From an uncultured Chloroflexus sp. (lineage in GTDB: Bacteria > Chloroflexota > Chloroflexia > Chloroflexales > Chloroflexaceae): a DNA stretch of 49,662 nt. Made by a program: the position numbers and the translations under genes. The stretch spans positions 1-49,662 of the forward strand of contig NZ_CAKZNK010000059.1 in the NCBI RefSeq assembly GCF_937129525.1, in the 5' to 3' direction. The notes under the pieces were generated by a model. That model was given only the letters and a program-made list of their open reading frames with translations, ran no database searches and was not told where the DNA came from. Below, piece after piece: positions 7,815 to 17,159 of this stretch (its first letter is position 1; every line of letters begins with the position of its first letter).

Positions 7815-9065
7815 ATGTTCAACGAACTGATCGCAATGGCTTTCGACAGCCTGCGCGCCAATAAATTTCGTTCGTTGCTGACGATGCTCGGCGTGATCAT
7901 CGGCGCTGGCACACTGGTGGCAGTGTTGTCGTTAGGCAATGCCCTGCAAGGCCAGGTTTTTGAGCAGTTCATCGATCTGGGTACGCGCCGGATCGCGGTA
8001 ACACCCGGCGATCCGCAAGCAAAAGGCGCGCGCGACGTGCCCGGTTATGGCCTGCTCTCGGTCAAAGACTATCAGATACTGGAGTCGATGGTTGCCGGGC
8101 GGCCCGATCTGTTCCGCGCTATTGCGCCAGAGATCACGGTCAGTACGCAAGCACGCGCCGGCACAGTCGCGCTACAAGCCTTACTAGTCGGCACCAGTGC
8201 TGATTACCCGCAAGTGCAACGCGCGCCGATGCTCTACGGTCGGTTTCTAACCGCGGCTGACGAGGCAGAGGGAGCGCGCGTCGGTGTACTGGGCTGGCTG
8301 GTCGCGCGCGATCTGTTTGGCGCTGACAAAGAGGCGTTGCGTAACGTGATTGGGCAGACGATTGAAGTCAACGGCCAGCCGATTGAGATCATCGGGATCA
8401 TCGGCGAGAATGGCGGACCCTTTTCGACTGATAGCCGCATCTTTACTCCGGTGAGCACGATGCGTCTGCGCCTGATCGGCGATCTCGATTTGCCCGGACG
8501 TGGTTTGCGCATGAGCAGTATCCTGCTCGGCATCCAGAGCGAACAGCAAGTCAATGAAGCGGTTGCGGTGATCGAGCGCACCTTGCGCGCAGCGCGCAAC
8601 GTTCCAGCAGAGGCGATCAACGATTTCAATTTACAGACGCCAACGCAGGCCTTGACTGTTCTATCTGCAATCAGCACAGCGATCACCGGTTTCATCGCAG
8701 TTGTGGCCGGAATCAGTCTGGTGGTCGGCGGGATTGGGATTATGAACATCATGCTGGTCGCCGTGACTGAGCGCACTCGCGAGATTGGCGTGCGCAAAGC
8801 GCTTGGCGCCAGTGACGGCGATGTGTTGGGCCAGTTTGTGATGGAAGCAGTGGCTCTGAGTCTGGTCGGCAGCCTGATCGGTGTGATGGGAGCAATCGGG
8901 ATCGTCTGGATCATCGGGGCAGTCAGCGGAATTAATACCGGCGTGTCGTGGATCGGGATTGCGCTGGCACTGACGTTCGCTTCGGCTATCGGTATTGGGT
9001 TTGGATATTACCCGGCCCGGCGCGCGGCGTTGTTGCCACCGATTGAGGCATTGCGGTACGAATAA
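7815..9065 (+). CDS. ABC transporter permease, MacB/FtsX type
   Basis: This 416-residue protein has the MacB layout. One N-terminal membrane helix follows ANKFRSLLTMLGVIIGAG. A large extracytoplasmic MacB-PCD-like domain spans about residues 50-290. Three C-terminal helices include GGIGIMNIMLVAVTERTREIGVRKALGAS, the FtsX signature. It acts by mechanotransmission, pushing substrate from the adaptor chamber rather than through the membrane. SD AGAGGAAG precedes the ATG. It is the last gene of the tetR operon, followed by a hairpin at 9097. Confidence 0.93.
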   Translation: MFNELIAMAFDSLRANKFRSLLTMLGVIIGAGTLVAVLSLGNALQGQVFEQFIDLGTRRIAVTPGDPQAKGARDVPGYGLLSVKDYQILESMVAGRPDLFRAIAPEITVSTQARAGTVALQALLVGTSADYPQVQRAPMLYGRFLTAADEAEGARVGVLGWLVARDLFGADKEALRNVIGQTIEVNGQPIEIIGIIGENGGPFSTDSRIFTPVSTMRLRLIGDLDLPGRGLRMSSILLGIQSEQQVNEAVAVIERTLRAARNVPAEAINDFNLQTPTQALTVLSAISTAITGFIAVVAGISLVVGGIGIMNIMLVAVTERTREIGVRKALGASDGDVLGQFVMEAVALSLVGSLIGVMGAIGIVWIIGAVSGINTGVSWIGIALALTFASAIGIGFGYYPARRAALLPPIEALRYE

Positions 9066-9096
9066 CGGCGCGATCCCTGATGGCCAGAAATACTGG

Positions 9097-9116
9097 GGGG
9101 CGCAGCATTGCGCCCC
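9097..9116 (+). terminator. Hairpin after the efflux operon
   Basis: Perfect 8-bp stem GGGGCGCA / TGCGCCCC with a GCAT loop, 31 bp past the permease stop. The following bases (TCAATCACTTT) are only moderately T-rich, so termination may be weak. Confidence 0.6.
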
Positions 9117-9244
9117 TCAATCACTTTCCCACCGAACGAGAGATTTGCTATTACCCACCGGATAAGAAACGTTGCCCTTGCGCGCTCAGCTCAGCCAAAC
9201 CGGGGATGCGCGAACCCGACTGTTCCGTCGCAGGAAGAAGCCGA

Positions 9245-9886
9245 TCAATCCTCAGGTTCTGTCACCAGCTCAGTGCCGGCTACCCATCCTTCTCGGCCAT
9301 CACTGGTACGGATGTGCCACCATGGGTAGCCATCCTTCTCTTGCGGGCCGGCAAGCAGTGTCAACTGCGTGCCGGGAGGAAGGCAATCAAGCACTGTCGA
9401 GTCGAGACCGGGCGCTTGACGCCGGCGCAGGTTTTTACCACCCGCCTTCTGCACATACGCCACGCCGCCGATCTGCAAGCCACCGTCAGTCGATGGAGAC
9501 GCAGTCGGGGTCGCCGGGCCGATCTTTACTGCGCCACTCCCACCCAAAGCGCCGGCGATTGCGCCAGCGATACCGCCACTCTCACCCGACCCGGCAACGC
9601 TCTTGCCACCGCTACTTTCAGTCGGAGCGGAAGCTGTGGCGGCAGCAAGCTGGGCCTGCAACCGCTTTAGTTCGGCTTCCATTTGCGCCATCCGCGCCTC
9701 GGCTTCCGCCAGCGACGCGCGCGCTTTCTCTGCCGCGGCAGCATCTTGTTGCGCCGCTTCGAGTGCCTCTTGCAGCCGTTTGATCTCCTGGGCCTGCCGA
9801 CCAATCTGCTCGCTCATCGAGCGCATTGCTACGCCAATTCCCTCACTCGCGCCGCCCTCTTCCTTTTTGCTGCCGTAGTTGATCAT
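9245..9886 (-). CDS. Coiled-coil protein with a C-terminal SH3b-like domain
   Basis: The protein is 213 residues. The ATG at 9886 is chosen over an upstream in-frame start because AAGGAG lies 8 nt before it. It has a short N-terminus, a coiled coil rich in Ala/Glu (about residues 20-85, QEIKRLQEALEAAQQ), a glycine/serine-rich linker, and a bacterial SH3 domain from about 145 (LPPGTQLTLLAGPQEKDGY, then WWHIRTSDGREGWV). SH3b domains often bind cell-wall peptides, but no signal peptide or membrane helix is visible, so it may work in the cytoplasm. It lies downstream of the FAD oxidoreductase on the same strand with its own -10 box. Confidence 0.75.
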   Translation of the reverse strand: MINYGSKKEEGGASEGIGVAMRSMSEQIGRQAQEIKRLQEALEAAQQDAAAAEKARASLAEAEARMAQMEAELKRLQAQLAAATASAPTESSGGKSVAGSGESGGIAGAIAGALGGSGAVKIGPATPTASPSTDGGLQIGGVAYVQKAGGKNLRRRQAPGLDSTVLDCLPPGTQLTLLAGPQEKDGYPWWHIRTSDGREGWVAGTELVTEPED

Positions 9887-9929
9887 ACGCGCCGCTCCTT
9901 CCAGGCTGAAAACCATTGCAGGTAGATGC

Positions 9930-9935
9930 ATTATA
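9930..9935 (-). promoter_or_regulatory. -10 box for the SH3b gene
   Basis: A consensus TATAAT on the minus strand, about 44 bp upstream of the ATG at 9886 and just past the stop of the upstream oxidoreductase gene. No convincing -35 box was found at the usual distance. Confidence 0.45.
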
Positions 9936-9954
9936 TCCCGTCAACCGGCTCTCG

Positions 9955-11238
9955 TCATCGGGGAAGATCGACCTGGATCGCCTCAGCGCAGCGCTCGCCG
10001 CTGAGAATTGCCGCATTGATGCTGCTGGCTTCAGTCAATTCACCTGCCAGATAGAGTCCTCGCCGCGCCGAGCGGTTATCGGGCAGATTGGGATGCAGGC
10101 CGGGTGGCTGCGGGAATTGGGCAAATGGGATGCGATCAACTCGCAAGATGCGAGCATTGGCCAGCGTGGTCATAGCTGCGGCTTCGTTGACGAAGATGCG
10201 ATGAAGATCAACCATCACGCGGGCCATCATCGTGCTGTCGTCGATTTCGGGAACGCTGAGGATGGCAGCGGCGTAGAGGTGCCAGCCGGAGGGCGCATAC
10301 GTGGGCGCAACTGCGCTGAGCGGCGCCAGAGTATTGACAAAAGCGTTATCCTCAGCGTTGAGAAGCAACTTTTTACCGCGATAGAGAGGGTGACGGGTAG
10401 CCAGCCAGACGCACGAAGAACCAAGGCTTCCCTCTGGCATCGGCAATCCGCTCAGGCGCGCAGTTTCAGGCGCCGGGGTCGCCAATACAACCGCATCGGC
10501 GAGCAGTTCACTGCCATCATCCAATCGAGCGCCGGTCACCCGGTCGGCGTTGTTGAGCAGCGCGACCGCGCGCGTGTTGAGCCGCACCTTGCCGGCTCGC
10601 AGTAACTCGGCTCCGAGCTGATCGGCAATGGCACCCATGCCGCGCGCCGGAACGACGGTTTCGCCATCACTCATCATTTTAAAATTGAAACGGAAGCACT
10701 TGGCGCTGGTCTGTAGCGAGCGGTCGAGAAAGATGCCACCGAAAAAGGGACGGAAGAAGCGATCGATCATCTGGTCACTGAAACCGAGCGCCTTGAGTTC
10801 CGTCAGTGTGGCGCGGTCGGGGCCGGCCAGAATCTCATCGACCGTTTGCCGGCGCAGGCGCAGCGCCAGTTGCAGCGTGCGCAGTTTGTCGGCAGGCGAC
10901 ACGATACCGGTAAGCGCCGCTCCAATTAACGCTGCCGGATCACGATCGCGCAACGGGTCGGTTAACACCTCGCGCCGACCACGCCAGGCCACAATCGCGC
11001 CCGGATCGAAAGCGCGCAGATCGAGGGCAGCCAGATTGAGCTGGCGCCGCGCCGCCGGATAGGCGGTGAAAAGCACTTGAAAGCCTCGATCGAGGATGAA
11101 GCCGTCCACGCAATCAGAACGCACTCGCCCACCAATACCATCACTCGCCTCGATCAGCGTGACATCGTAACCGGCGCGATGCAAAGCGCGAGCACAGACC
11201 AACCCGGCCACTCCGCCACCGATAATCAGTATGCGCAT
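9955..11238 (-). CDS. FAD-dependent amine oxidase / phytoene-desaturase-like oxidoreductase
   Basis: This 427-residue protein opens with a Rossmann FAD-binding motif (ILIIGGGVAGLVCARALHRAG, then LIEASDGIGGRV). It ends with the second FAD-contact region (RRGLYLAGELTEASSINAAILSGERCA). This arrangement is typical of flavin amine oxidases, protoporphyrinogen oxidases and carotenoid desaturases. The substrate cannot be told from sequence. No carotenoid or heme genes are adjacent. It diverges from serC across 133 bp. Confidence 0.85.
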   Translation of the reverse strand: MRILIIGGGVAGLVCARALHRAGYDVTLIEASDGIGGRVRSDCVDGFILDRGFQVLFTAYPAARRQLNLAALDLRAFDPGAIVAWRGRREVLTDPLRDRDPAALIGAALTGIVSPADKLRTLQLALRLRRQTVDEILAGPDRATLTELKALGFSDQMIDRFFRPFFGGIFLDRSLQTSAKCFRFNFKMMSDGETVVPARGMGAIADQLGAELLRAGKVRLNTRAVALLNNADRVTGARLDDGSELLADAVVLATPAPETARLSGLPMPEGSLGSSCVWLATRHPLYRGKKLLLNAEDNAFVNTLAPLSAVAPTYAPSGWHLYAAAILSVPEIDDSTMMARVMVDLHRIFVNEAAAMTTLANARILRVDRIPFAQFPQPPGLHPNLPDNRSARRGLYLAGELTEASSINAAILSGERCAEAIQVDLPR

Positions 11239-11296
11239 AGAGCTGTCCTTCTAGCATCACCAGGAGCGCATGCAGTATCTGCAATTCAGCTCCACA

Positions 11297-11327
11297 CTGA
11301 CAGACACGTTACCTCTTCGAGTATACT
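11297..11327 (+). promoter_or_regulatory. Probable serC promoter
   Basis: -10 TATACT (11322-11327) with a candidate -35 CTGACA (11297-11302) at a long 19-bp spacing, 45 bp before the serC start. Confidence 0.4.
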
Positions 11328-11371
11328 ATGTGCTACAACCAGCCTGCACGCAAGGTTAAAGGGGGCGATCA

Positions 11372-12454
11372 ATGATTCACAACTTCAATCCCGGCCCGGC
11401 AGCATTGCCGCCTGAGGTGATTGCGCGCGCGCAAGCCGAACTGGCCGATTATCACGGCACAGGGATGTCGATCCTGGAGATGAGCCACCGCAGTAAGGAG
11501 TACGAAGCCATTAACGCCGCCGCCGAGGCCAATCTCAAGGCGCTGCTAGGTCTTGGCGATGATTACCGGGTGCTCTTTATGCAGGGTGGCGCCTCGATGC
11601 AGTTTGCCCTGATCCCGCTCAATTTCTTGCCCACCGGTGGCTTCGCCGAATATATCGTGACTGGCTCGTGGGGCGAAAAGGCATTTGAAGAGGCGCAACG
11701 CCTCGGTCAGGCTCGTTTGCTGGCGAGCACAGCCGACCAGGGTTACCGTAGCTTGCCAGAGTCAGACTCATTCACGCCTGATCCACAGGCGGCTTACCTG
11801 CACATCACGACGAATGAGACTATTCAGGGTGTGCAGTGGCCAGCCGAACTGCCGCAACTCGGCCCGGCGCCGCTGGTCGCTGATATGAGCAGCGATTTCC
11901 TCTCCCGGCCCTTCAATGCCGGTCAGTTTGCCCTCATCTATGCCGGCGCGCAGAAGAATCTCGGCCCCGCCGGTGTAACGGTTGTCGTCATTCGCCAGGA
12001 TCTGATCGAGCGCGGACGCAAAGATTTGCCGGTTATTATGCGTTATGCCACGTTCGCCAAGAACAATTCGCTCTACAACACCCCACCGGTCTTTGCCGTC
12101 TATATGGTCAATCTGGTGCTGGAATGGATCAAGGATCAGGGTGGACTAACGGCAATGGCCGAACGCAATGCGCGCAAGGCAGCAATGGTCTACGCCGCGA
12201 TTGATGAAAGTAATGGGTTTTACGCCGGTCATGCGGCGCCGGCAGCGCGCTCCCTTATGAATATTACTTTCCGCCTGCCATCGCCAGAACTGGAAAAGAA
12301 GTTCCTGAGTGAAGCGCAGTCTGCCGGCATGGTAGGTCTGGCCGGACACCGCTCGGTTGGCGGGATTCGAGCCTCGCTATATAATGCAGTGTCGGTTGAG
12401 TCGGCAACAGCGCTGGCTCAGTTTATGCAGGAGTTTGCCCAGCGGTATGGATGA
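11372..12454 (+). CDS. serC: Phosphoserine aminotransferase
   Basis: This 360-residue PLP enzyme converts 3-phosphohydroxypyruvate and glutamate to phosphoserine and 2-oxoglutarate in serine synthesis; it also serves in some vitamin B6 pathways. Hallmarks are the N-terminal NFNPGPAALP, EMSHRSKEY, the loop MQGGASMQF, and the PLP lysine K195 in YAGAQKNLGPAG. Length matches the family. GGGGG lies 8 nt before the ATG. Its stop overlaps the next gene by 8 bp, indicating co-translation with the VOC protein. Confidence 0.96.
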   Translation: MIHNFNPGPAALPPEVIARAQAELADYHGTGMSILEMSHRSKEYEAINAAAEANLKALLGLGDDYRVLFMQGGASMQFALIPLNFLPTGGFAEYIVTGSWGEKAFEEAQRLGQARLLASTADQGYRSLPESDSFTPDPQAAYLHITTNETIQGVQWPAELPQLGPAPLVADMSSDFLSRPFNAGQFALIYAGAQKNLGPAGVTVVVIRQDLIERGRKDLPVIMRYATFAKNNSLYNTPPVFAVYMVNLVLEWIKDQGGLTAMAERNARKAAMVYAAIDESNGFYAGHAAPAARSLMNITFRLPSPELEKKFLSEAQSAGMVGLAGHRSVGGIRASLYNAVSVESATALAQFMQEFAQRYG

Positions 12455-12827
12455 GCAGCCTTACGCCGCCGCGATCACGTTCGTGCCGGTGACCGACTTG
12501 CAGGTGAGCGCGACCTGTTACGGCGTTGCCCTCGGTCTGCCACTGGCGCTCGATCAAGGCGGCATTCACATCTATCGGGTGGCGCGCGGTGGCTATCTCG
12601 GTCTGTGTCAACAGGCTCAACCGCCCATTGTCGATGATCGGTTGATTTTGACTATCGTTACCGCCGATGTCGATGCAGTTTATCGGCGCTTAGTTGCCGC
12701 CGGGATCGCCACCGATGGCGAGCCGCGCGAGAATCCGCGCTACCGCATTTACCATTTCTTTGCGCGCGATCCCGACGGCTATCGCCTAGAAGTGCAGCGA
12801 TTTCTACACCCGTTCGACGCGGATTGA
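12447..12827 (+). CDS. VOC-fold (glyoxalase/bleomycin-resistance-like) protein
   Basis: This 126-residue protein has the paired beta-alpha-beta-beta-beta pattern of the vicinal-oxygen-chelate fold. The C-terminal half ends in FARDPDGYRLEVQRF, the usual DPDGxxxE metal-site motif. The start ATG overlaps the serC stop, with GCAGGAG upstream inside serC. The frame stays open further upstream, but that extension would lie wholly inside serC. The substrate is unknown. Coupling with serC may be functional or simply positional. Confidence 0.8.
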   Translation: MDEQPYAAAITFVPVTDLQVSATCYGVALGLPLALDQGGIHIYRVARGGYLGLCQQAQPPIVDDRLILTIVTADVDAVYRRLVAAGIATDGEPRENPRYRIYHFFARDPDGYRLEVQRFLHPFDAD

Positions 12828-12860
12828 CCAGAAGCGCGCAATTGCCCGGAATATCCCCGT

Positions 12861-13991
12861 ATGCGTGTTGTCATGCTCTCAAAGGCCGTGGTCGCCGGCG
12901 CATACCAGCGCAAGCTGGAGGAGATTGCGCGCCTCGGCGTGGAACTGACGGTGCTGGCGCCATCTGGCTGGCGCGAACCACGGGTAGGGTTGATTCCACT
13001 GGAACGGCGCTTTACCGCGGGATACACGCTCTTGACCTTGCCGATGGTCTTCAACGGTCATCATCACATCCATTTTTATCGCGGTTTGCGCCCGCTCATT
13101 CACCGACTGCGACCACACGTTTTTCACATCGATGAAGAAAGTTTTAATCTGGCCACCTTTCAAGCAATGCGGATCGGCGTAGAGGTAGGCGCGCGCTGCT
13201 GCTTCTATAACTGGGCGAATATCGACCGCCGCTACCCGCCACCATTCGGTTGGTTTGAACGCTACAACCTGCGTCACGCCACCCACGCCATTGCCGGCAA
13301 TCAAGAGGCCGCGACTATCATTCGCCGGCACGGTTATCGCGGTCCCATCAGCGTCATTCCACAGTTTGGAGTTGACCCCGATCTCTTTTCACCGGCGGCT
13401 ACGCCACGTCAGTCAGAACAGTTCATTATCGGCTACCTGGGCCGACTGGTACCCGAAAAGGGGGTAGCCGATCTGGTGACTGCCCTGGCTGGCTTACCTG
13501 ACCATACCCGCCTGCGCCTGATCGGGGACGGTATTGAGGGGCCGCGGCTGCGCCATCTGGCAGCCAGACTGGGGCTTGAGCAACGTGTCGAATTGAGGCC
13601 TGCCGTGAGCAGCACCGCAGTGCCAGCGGCACTGCGTGAGCTAGATGTACTGGTCTTGCCATCACGCGCGCAGTCAAACTGGAAAGAGCAATTTGGTCGC
13701 GTGTTGATTGAAGCGATGAGTTGTGGCGTGCCGGTTATTGGTTCAACCTGCGGCGAGATCCCGCATGTGATCGGTGAGGCCGGGATCGTCTTTCCCGAAG
13801 GCGATGTCGTCGCCTTGCGCGCGGCGCTCACCCGCCTGATTGAACAGCCGGAACTGCGCATCGAACTGGCTCAACGCGGGCGGGCGCGCGTCTTGAACGA
13901 ATTTACCCAAGCGGCCATTGCCCGCCGTCACGTCGCAGTCTATCGGGCAATGCTGGATCGCGCTGAAGGCAGCGTGAATCGATCTGACTAA
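12861..13991 (+). CDS. Glycosyltransferase, GT4 family
   Basis: This 376-residue protein has a GT-B layout. The N-terminal acceptor domain starts [19 protein letters not shown]. The C-terminal nucleotide-sugar domain carries [28 protein letters not shown] and the E-x7-E-like stretch [31 protein letters not shown]. It probably adds a sugar to a lipid or polysaccharide at the cytoplasmic membrane. It lies 33 bp after the VOC gene and 68 bp before dcd, so it may belong to the serC transcript. The acceptor and sugar are unknown. Confidence 0.88.
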   Translation: MRVVMLSKAVVAGAYQRKLEEIARLGVELTVLAPSGWREPRVGLIPLERRFTAGYTLLTLPMVFNGHHHIHFYRGLRPLIHRLRPHVFHIDEESFNLATFQAMRIGVEVGARCCFYNWANIDRRYPPPFGWFERYNLRHATHAIAGNQEAATIIRRHGYRGPISVIPQFGVDPDLFSPAATPRQSEQFIIGYLGRLVPEKGVADLVTALAGLPDHTRLRLIGDGIEGPRLRHLAARLGLEQRVELRPAVSSTAVPAALRELDVLVLPSRAQSNWKEQFGRVLIEAMSCGVPVIGSTCGEIPHVIGEAGIVFPEGDVVALRAALTRLIEQPELRIELAQRGRARVLNEFTQAAIARRHVAVYRAMLDRAEGSVNRSD

Positions 13992-14059
13992 AAGCCGTCG
14001 GTGTATGCGTTCAACCAGACAACAACCCTTTGTACTCTGGCAGGAGGAGGTATAACCCA

Positions 14060-14620
14060 ATGCCGGTCAAATCTGATCGCTGGATACGGCGGATGGCCCT
14101 TGAACACGGGATGATCGAGCCGTTCGTGGATCATCAAGTGCGACGAGGCGTAATCTCGTATGGCCTGACCTCGTATGGATACGACATGCGGGTCACCGAT
14201 CACTTCAAAGTCTTCACCAACGTTTACAATGCCCTGGTTGATCCCAAGCAATTCGACCCGCGCTCATTTGTCGATATTCAGGCTGACTACGTTGACATTC
14301 CACCCAACTCGTTTGCGCTGGCCCAATCGCTGGAATATTTTCGCATTCCGCGCAATGTGTGTTGTATCGTGATCGGGAAATCGTCCTATGCGCGGTGCGG
14401 GATTATCATCAACGTGACGCCACTCGAACCGGAATGGGAAGGGCACGTCACCATCGAAATCAGCAACACCACGCCGCTACCGGCGCGGATCTATGCCAAC
14501 GAGGGGATCGGACAAGTATTATTTTTGGAGAGCGATGAGGTGTGCGAAGTATCGTATGCCGACAAGAAAGGAAAATACCAGAAGCAGACCGGCATCGTCT
14601 TGCCACGGATCGATCCGTAG
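14060..14620 (+). CDS. dcd: dCTP deaminase
   Basis: This 186-residue homotrimeric enzyme deaminates dCTP to dUTP, the precursor for dTMP. It has the family motifs [23 protein letters not shown] (106-115) and [19 protein letters not shown] with the catalytic glutamate E133. The start is fixed by an excellent AGGAGGAGG site (14042-14050). An upstream in-frame ATG at 14030 lacks one. A strong terminator follows. Confidence 0.96.
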   Translation: MPVKSDRWIRRMALEHGMIEPFVDHQVRRGVISYGLTSYGYDMRVTDHFKVFTNVYNALVDPKQFDPRSFVDIQADYVDIPPNSFALAQSLEYFRIPRNVCCIVIGKSSYARCGIIINVTPLEPEWEGHVTIEISNTTPLPARIYANEGIGQVLFLESDEVCEVSYADKKGKYQKQTGIVLPRIDP

Positions 14621-14677
14621 CGGCACGGCGCTGGCCCAACGAGCAATCGACCTGTCATCACCGTGCCGATCATGCGG

Positions 14678-14705
14678 CAATGCGGCGCCGGATGGCGCCG
14701 CATTG
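14678..14705 (+). terminator. Rho-independent terminator after dcd
   Basis: A 12-bp perfect stem, CAATGCGGCGCC / GGCGCCGCATTG, with a GGAT loop, followed by TTGTTGCTGTTT. It ends 10 bp before the convergent RNase J stop. Confidence 0.8.
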
Positions 14706-14715
14706 TTGTTGCTGT

Positions 14716-16389
14716 TTACACCTCCATTACCATCGGTAGCACCATAGGCCGCCGGCGCGTCTCGCGGTAGAGAAACTCGCTCACCACATCGCGAATCTTG
14801 CGGCTGATGTAGGCAGCGTCAACAGTCGAGCCGGCGCCATTCTTGCTGTTAAGGGCAGCGCGCACCGTCTCTTTGGTTGCCTCGATCAGATCCTGGCTCT
14901 GACGCATATAGACAAAGCCGCGCGAAACGACATCTGGCCCGGCGACCAGTTCGCCGGTAGCGCTATCGATGCTTACCACGACAATCAGCATGCCGTCTTT
15001 CGCCAGCAACTGCCGATCACGCACCACAACATTGCCCACATCACCGACCGTTGTGCCATCGACGTAGATATAGCCGACCGGCGCTTTACCGGTAATCTTG
15101 CCAAAACCAGGCGCAAACTCCATGATGGTGCCGCCTTCGGCCAGCAACACCCGCTCGCTGTCGGCAACTGCGCCAATGCCGGTAGCCAGCTTGCGGTAGA
15201 GCATCAGATGGCGGTAATCGCCGTGGAATGGCACGATGAAGCTGGGACGCAACAAAGCCAGCACTAGCTTCAATTCCTCTTGAGCGGCGTGCCCGGATAC
15301 ATGCACTCGCGCTTCCGGCCCGTAGATCACCTCGGCACCCAGCTTAAACAGATTGTTGATCACTTTATTGACGCTGACCTCATTGCCGGGGATGGGGGTG
15401 GCCGAAAGCACAACCGTATCGCCGGGTTTGATCTTGACGTTAGGGTAATCGCGGTTTGCCATCCGGTTGAGGGCAGCCATTGGCTCACCCTGACTGCCGG
15501 TGCAGACGATGGCAATCGCGTCATCGGGATAGGCCGACATCTCGTGTGGCCGAATGATCGTTCCCTCATCGGCGCGCAGATAGCCTAGCTCAAACGCAAT
15601 GCGAGCGTTGGTCTCCATACTCCGCCCGGCGAGCATCACCTTGCGCCCGTAGGCTTCGGCTGAGTCAATCACCTGCTGCACGCGACTGATATTCGAGGCA
15701 AAGGTTGCGACAATGATCCGGCCAGGAGCAGTCGCAAAGATGTTATCGAACGCCTCGCCAACGGTTGCCTCGCTCGGCGTGTAACCGCGCGACTCTACCC
15801 GCACACAGTCGGTGATCAGCACCAGCGGTTTGCGATTACCAAGTTCGGCAATCTTTTCGAGATCGGTGGGACGACCATCAACCGGAGTATGGTCGAGCTT
15901 CCAATCGGTCAGGTAGATAAGCAGACCGGCGGGTGTTGTGATCGCAAAACCAACTGCATCGGGAATCGAGTGGGCAATGTGAAATGCTTCAACCGTAAAG
16001 CAACCCACCTGAAACGGCTCGCGCTCGGTAATCTGCACAGTGGTGACTTTATCCTGCAACCGATGCTCTTTCAGCCGATTGCTGAGCAGACCAAGCGTTA
16101 ACCGCGTCGCGTAAACTGGCGGAAATCCCAAATCGGCGATCAAATGTGGCACTGCGCCGATATGATCTTCGTGACCGTGGGTAATTAAAATCCCCTTGAT
16201 ATGATCCGTCTTCTCGCGCAAATAGGTAATGTCGGGCAACACGAGATCAACGCCGAGCATGTCGGCATCGGGAAACATGACGCCGCAGTCGAGAATGACA
16301 ATATCATCGCCATACTCAACCACCCACATGTTCCGACCGACCTCACCGGCGCCACCGAGTGGAATCACACGGAGACGTTGTTTGGCCAT
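14716..16389 (-). CDS. rnj: Ribonuclease J
   Basis: This 557-residue metallo-beta-lactamase/beta-CASP enzyme degrades and matures RNA with endo- and 5'-3' exonuclease activity. It has the dinuclear zinc motif HGHEDHIG (H71, H73, D75, H76), later metal and beta-CASP motifs (TDCVRVESRGYTPSE, CTGSQGEPMAAL, VHVSGHAAQEELK), and the usual C-terminal domain. Length fits RNase J1/J2. An in-frame TAA 11 nt upstream fixes the ATG, yet no clear SD precedes it; an AAAGGAGC sits about 45 nt upstream and would need structure to be useful. Confidence 0.95.
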   Translation of the reverse strand: MAKQRLRVIPLGGAGEVGRNMWVVEYGDDIVILDCGVMFPDADMLGVDLVLPDITYLREKTDHIKGILITHGHEDHIGAVPHLIADLGFPPVYATRLTLGLLSNRLKEHRLQDKVTTVQITEREPFQVGCFTVEAFHIAHSIPDAVGFAITTPAGLLIYLTDWKLDHTPVDGRPTDLEKIAELGNRKPLVLITDCVRVESRGYTPSEATVGEAFDNIFATAPGRIIVATFASNISRVQQVIDSAEAYGRKVMLAGRSMETNARIAFELGYLRADEGTIIRPHEMSAYPDDAIAIVCTGSQGEPMAALNRMANRDYPNVKIKPGDTVVLSATPIPGNEVSVNKVINNLFKLGAEVIYGPEARVHVSGHAAQEELKLVLALLRPSFIVPFHGDYRHLMLYRKLATGIGAVADSERVLLAEGGTIMEFAPGFGKITGKAPVGYIYVDGTTVGDVGNVVVRDRQLLAKDGMLIVVVSIDSATGELVAGPDVVSRGFVYMRQSQDLIEATKETVRAALNSKNGAGSTVDAAYISRKIRDVVSEFLYRETRRRPMVLPMVMEV

Positions 16390-16537
16390 AGGTTTCAGTT
16401 AGGGCCGGCACGTAATCGACCCTTGCTCCTTTCTAATCGGTTCAACAATAACCAGCGGGCATCGTCCTGACCCGCACAAACGTATGATGACAGGGCATCA
16501 CGCCGCCCTGACTAGCCCAGACCTGCCAGCGACAGGT

Positions 16538-17122
16538 TTAACCAACCGGCGCGCGCTCCAACTGTCCGGCTTCAGCCGACGTGTGGGCAATTGCTTGCTC
16601 AATCATCGAGACCAATTCAGCACGCCGTTCGACACCTGTACCGATCACCAATCGTTGCCGACCGTGCGCCATCCGATGCAACCAGCGCCGCGCCGGATTG
16701 ACAATCGCGTCTGCCGGATCGATCCGGCAAGAGATGACGATCACCTCATCATCGACTGCCGGAAGCGGACGCGCGCCGAGCACATCATTCCAGCGACAGA
16801 GCAGTCGGACACCGATTGCCTCGTAGCGCAAGCCTTCATCATCGATTGTAAACGCAGCCCCCCACTCGACAATCAGGTTCCAAACCAGCAATGGCGTTGC
16901 AACAATCAACACGAGCAGGAACAACGCCGGCACAACCTGCTCGATGACGGGAGGTTGCGCCGATATGCGAAGCAGATCATGCCAAAATTGAAGCGGATGG
17001 AGGCTAAGCTGGAGCGTGTTAGAAAAGCTCCACAGGGCCAGCAGCCACAAGAGCATTGCAGCGACGATCATCAATAGATTGTCACGCCGACCGACAGGCG
17101 AGAGGAGATACACTCGAGACAT
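16538..17122 (-). CDS. Two-helix membrane protein with a PH-like cytoplasmic domain
   Basis: The protein is 194 residues from the ATG at 17122, starting MSRVYLLSPVGRRDN. Two membrane helices (LLMIVAAMLLWLLALWSF and VVPALFLLVLIVATPLLVWNLIV) are separated by a roughly 35-residue loop. A cytoplasmic domain of alternating beta strands follows (AAFTIDDEGLRYEAIGVRLL, then RWNDVLGARPL), resembling bacterial PH-domain membrane proteins. Function is unknown. It follows the uracil-DNA glycosylase by 37 bp and is probably cotranscribed. The SD is weak. Confidence 0.7.
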   Translation of the reverse strand: MSRVYLLSPVGRRDNLLMIVAAMLLWLLALWSFSNTLQLSLHPLQFWHDLLRISAQPPVIEQVVPALFLLVLIVATPLLVWNLIVEWGAAFTIDDEGLRYEAIGVRLLCRWNDVLGARPLPAVDDEVIVISCRIDPADAIVNPARRWLHRMAHGRQRLVIGTGVERRAELVSMIEQAIAHTSAEAGQLERAPVG

Positions 17123-17159
17123 TGGTTCAATTGCATCACCGGTAACTGGCGACCAATGA

